64,000 nucleotides of DNA from positions 1 through 64,000 of the forward strand of contig CAIJLV010000051.1 of the NCBI GenBank assembly GCA_903821635.1. Reading direction: 5' to 3'. Positions 61,891-64,000 of the stretch are shown in pieces. Within the stretch, counting starts at the first letter, position 1, and each line of letters begins with the position of its first letter. The stretch is from an uncultured Verrucomicrobiota bacterium (GTDB taxonomy: Bacteria > Verrucomicrobiota > Verrucomicrobiia > Limisphaerales > UBA9464). The translations under genes and the position numbers were made by a program. The notes below the pieces were generated by a model. It saw nothing but the letters and a program-made list of their open reading frames with translations. It had not been told where the DNA came from and ran no database searches.

Positions 61891-63660
61891 CTACTCCGCC
61901 CTGACCTCATCAAACCGTGTCCCGGTGAAATCCAGCCGGTAGATCATGCCGCCGTAGCCGATCGCGTAGAGGTTGCCCGCCTCGTCGGTGCCGAAGGAGA
62001 CCAGTTGCTGCGGCACGGTGCCGAGCTGGCGAGCGGTTTTCAGGACTCCGTTTTCCAAGGTCACGCCGAAGATCCGTTTGGAGGTGAAGTCGCCGCACAC
62101 GTAGACGCCGTAGAACGACGACTGGGGGTCGCCGCGATAGACGTAGCCGCCGGTGACCGAGTTGCCGTATTTGCGGCGGTAGGCGAAGACCGGCGGCGTG
62201 AACGTGCGGCCGCCGACGCGATACTGATTGGAGAACGGCTCGAACCCTTCGAACACGTTCCAGCCATGATTTTCGCCCCGGCGGATGAGGGCAACTTCCT
62301 CGACCCGGTCTTGGCCCACGTCGGCGAGCCAGAGGTCGCCGGTCACCCGGTCGAAGCTGAAGCGCCAGGGATTGCGCAGGCCGTAGGCCCAGATCTCGGG
62401 CCGGGCTTCCGGTTGGCCGCGGAACGGGTTGTCGGCGGGGATGGCATAGGCGAGGCCGGGGTCGCGGTGGTCCACGTCGAGGCGCATCATCTTGCCGAGG
62501 AGCAGGCGCAGGTTCTGGGCGTGGCCGTTGGGATCGTGGTGCGGGCCGGTGTCGCCCAGCGCGAAGTAGAGGAAGCCGTCCGGTCCGAACTCCAGCCAGC
62601 CGCCGCTGTGGTCCTCGGCCACGCTGTTGATCTTGATGAGTCGGCGGGCCGGCTTGCCGGAGTCGCCGCTGAAATCCGCGGCAAACTCCTTCTCCACTAG
62701 CACGGTGGCCACGGTGCCTTCCTCGAACACTTGGTATTTGAGGTAATACTTCCGGTTCTCTCGGAACTTCGGGTGAAACGTGAGTCCCAGCAGGCCGTTC
62801 GGCCCACGGTCGCTGAACACCTCTCCGGTGAGGTCGCTGAACACGGATTTTTCCTCACCCGTCGCCGTCTGGCGGATCCGCCAGATCAGGCCCTGCTGGT
62901 GGAGCACAAGAAACACGTCGGGCGAACCGGGCACCTGCTGGAGGGCGGTCAGGCAGGTTTGGACTTTGGACGGCGGTAACGTGAGCGGCGCGGACAGGAA
63001 CGGCCGCACGGCGATGGGCCGGGCTAGTTCCGGGATGTGGGAAGGCATTCCGCGGTCGCTGCGGAGGGTGTTCTCTGGCTGCCGGAGGGTCGTCAGGTAT
63101 TCGATGAGGTCGGTGAATTCCTGAAGCGACAGCCCCGCCTGCAAGCCTTCCGGCATGAGCGACGTGGCGGTGCCGGATTGGCGGGCAATGTCCGCCCGGG
63201 CAACCGTGACCAGCCGACCGTCACCACCCATGAGTTGCACGCCGGCGTCGGTCGCCTGCTTGAGCACGCCCTGAAATTCCTCGCCGGCCTTGGTTTCGAC
63301 GATGACCGTGCCGTAGCCGGGCGAAATCGTTGCCGAAGGCGTCAGCACCGAATCGATCAGGTCGCGCCGAGCAAATGCATCGCCCGCCGCGGCCAGATCC
63401 GGCCCGGCTTGAGAGGCCTTGCCGTTGAGCGAATGGCATTTCACGCAGGCGAGCTTCTGCTCATCGGCGAACAGTTTGGCGCCGCGCGGACCGTTGCCTT
63501 CATGCGTGAGGGCGTAGCGGCGATACTCCTCCACTCTGGGAATCTGGGGCGTTGCGGCTGAAGCCGGCACTTGGGCGAAGCCAGAAAGGGTAGCGATGCC
63601 CGCTAGGCTGAGCGCGCACGCGAGGCGGTGGTTGGGGCGAGGCGGGGTGAAGGTGTTCAA
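61891..63660 (-). CDS. cytochrome c - glucose/sorbosone dehydrogenase-like (PQQ) fusion
   Basis: About 589 residues from a TTG at 63660, preceded by GGAAG at four bases and followed by a signal peptide (HRLACALSLAGIATLSGFA). The frame is also open from an ATG at 63825, but those 55 residues are not signal-like. The N-terminal domain (about 40-185) is a mono-haem cytochrome c of the Planctomycete type, with CVKCHSLNG and a later Met region (LMPEGLQAGLS) as axial ligand. The rest is a six-bladed GSDH propeller with PNGLLGLTFHPKF, WLEFGPDGFLYFALGD, YGLRNPWRFSFD and DVGQDRVEEV, the PQQ/calcium-binding blocks of soluble aldose dehydrogenases. It should oxidise sugars outside the cytoplasm and pass electrons to its own haem. 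Confidence 0.9.
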   Translation of the reverse strand: MNTFTPPRPNHRLACALSLAGIATLSGFAQVPASAATPQIPRVEEYRRYALTHEGNGPRGAKLFADEQKLACVKCHSLNGKASQAGPDLAAAGDAFARRDLIDSVLTPSATISPGYGTVIVETKAGEEFQGVLKQATDAGVQLMGGDGRLVTVARADIARQSGTATSLMPEGLQAGLSLQEFTDLIEYLTTLRQPENTLRSDRGMPSHIPELARPIAVRPFLSAPLTLPPSKVQTCLTALQQVPGSPDVFLVLHQQGLIWRIRQTATGEEKSVFSDLTGEVFSDRGPNGLLGLTFHPKFRENRKYYLKYQVFEEGTVATVLVEKEFAADFSGDSGKPARRLIKINSVAEDHSGGWLEFGPDGFLYFALGDTGPHHDPNGHAQNLRLLLGKMMRLDVDHRDPGLAYAIPADNPFRGQPEARPEIWAYGLRNPWRFSFDRVTGDLWLADVGQDRVEEVALIRRGENHGWNVFEGFEPFSNQYRVGGRTFTPPVFAYRRKYGNSVTGGYVYRGDPQSSFYGVYVCGDFTSKRIFGVTLENGVLKTARQLGTVPQQLVSFGTDEAGNLYAIGYGGMIYRLDFTGTRFDEVRAE

Positions 63661-63843
63661 GATGCTTCCAAGGGCGGCAGGCCGGCGCGGTTTTAATGGA
63701 GGTGCGAATCTGAGTTGGGGCGACCGGGGAGAACAACCGGATTCCTTGCCGTCGCGGGTGAAGCCACGCAGAAGCGCGGGGCGAACTGCGTCGGCGACGG
63801 TTTTAAGGAAATTGCGGCTGATCATCCGGTGCGCCCGGTGGAA

Positions 63844-64000
63844 CTACTGTGCTTCGCCCAGGCAGTAGAGGTGGGAACTGGTGCGGATGAACAGCCGATC
63901 GCCCGCAATCGCAGGAGTGGCCAGGCACATCTCGCCGAGTGAATTTACCCGTTCGAACTGATACCGGTCGCCGGCGGTGACCACGTAGGTGTCACCGTCT
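63844..64000 (-). CDS. PQQ-like beta-propeller protein, C-terminal part only
   Basis: An open minus-strand frame runs from the right window edge to TAG at 63844-63846 and has no start in view. The translation contains GDTYVVTAGDRYQFERVNSL and GEMCLATPAIAGDRLFIRT, and ends with HLYCLGEAQ. This is the typical last blade of an exported BamB/PQQ-like propeller, very like the end of the protein at 17758-19098 (NLYCLGEPK). It is upstream of and on the same strand as the sugar-dehydrogenase gene, possibly in one operon. Confidence 0.8.
   Translation of the reverse strand, partial: DGDTYVVTAGDRYQFERVNSLGEMCLATPAIAGDRLFIRTSSHLYCLGEAQ

Overview
This is GC-rich chromosomal DNA from a free-living, heterotrophic Gram-negative bacterium, most probably a member of the Verrucomicrobiota (Pedosphaera/Limisphaera-like) or a close relative in the PVC superphylum. 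This is inferred from gene content, not from a marker phylogeny. The pointers are a Planctomycete/Verrucomicrobia-type DUF1549/DUF1553 plus DUF1501 pair, PEP-CTERM proteins, a very large delta-60/Ig-like/beta-propeller surface protein, a Reg_prop hybrid-type sensor kinase with a LuxR-type regulator, many secreted propellers, and frequent starts without a Shine-Dalgarno sequence. I see no phage, insertion sequence, CRISPR array or rRNA operon.

Layout. 1-4.8 kb: a His-rich G3E (CobW-type) GTPase cut by the left edge, a glycosyltransferase and methyltransferase pair, and a HAD-methyltransferase fusion. 5-10.3 kb: a DUF1549/DUF1553 cytochrome-type protein, a small membrane protein and a DUF1501 protein in one operon. 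10.3-13.5 kb: an orphan Liv-type binding lipoprotein and ArgS. 13.9-17.7 kb: an internally duplicated secreted protein, a PEP-CTERM protein, a terminator, a tRNA-Glu(CTC) and PriA. 17.8-25.5 kb: a PQQ-like propeller and a 2097-residue surface protein. 25.6-35.2 kb: a ComM/YifB ATPase, then a LuxR regulator and a Reg_prop histidine kinase on the minus strand separated by three plus-strand genes for exported proteins (S74 auto-chaperone protein with RCC1-like repeats, Ig-like protein, P-domain protein with a PEP-CTERM-like tail).

35.3-40.6 kb: a GNAT enzyme, two paralogous GYF_2-domain membrane proteins, L31 type B, RF1, and a HEAT-repeat RNA methyltransferase. 40.8-45.8 kb: a three-gene type I secretion-like operon (ABC, HlyD, TolC) whose ATPase lacks the Walker A lysine and other key residues. 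45.8-49.6 kb: an AraC regulator divergent from an aldo-keto reductase and GH5 glycosidase operon, which looks like a sugar-use locus. 50-64 kb: secreted proteins and enzymes (unknown propeller-like protein, transglutaminase-esterase fusion, subtilisin with PA domain, Gfo/Idh/MocA oxidoreductase, two DoxX-like proteins, a DUF4239 protein, a cytochrome-linked sugar dehydrogenase, and the C-terminus of another PQQ-like propeller cut by the right edge).

Taken together, the window describes a cell that invests heavily in exported proteins and polysaccharide breakdown. The least ordinary items are the ABC exporter with a degenerate ATPase, three multi-domain fusions (HAD-TPMT, HEAT-methyltransferase, transglutaminase-esterase), the kinase/regulator pair split by a surface-protein cassette, and several well-formed inverted repeats in intergenic DNA.
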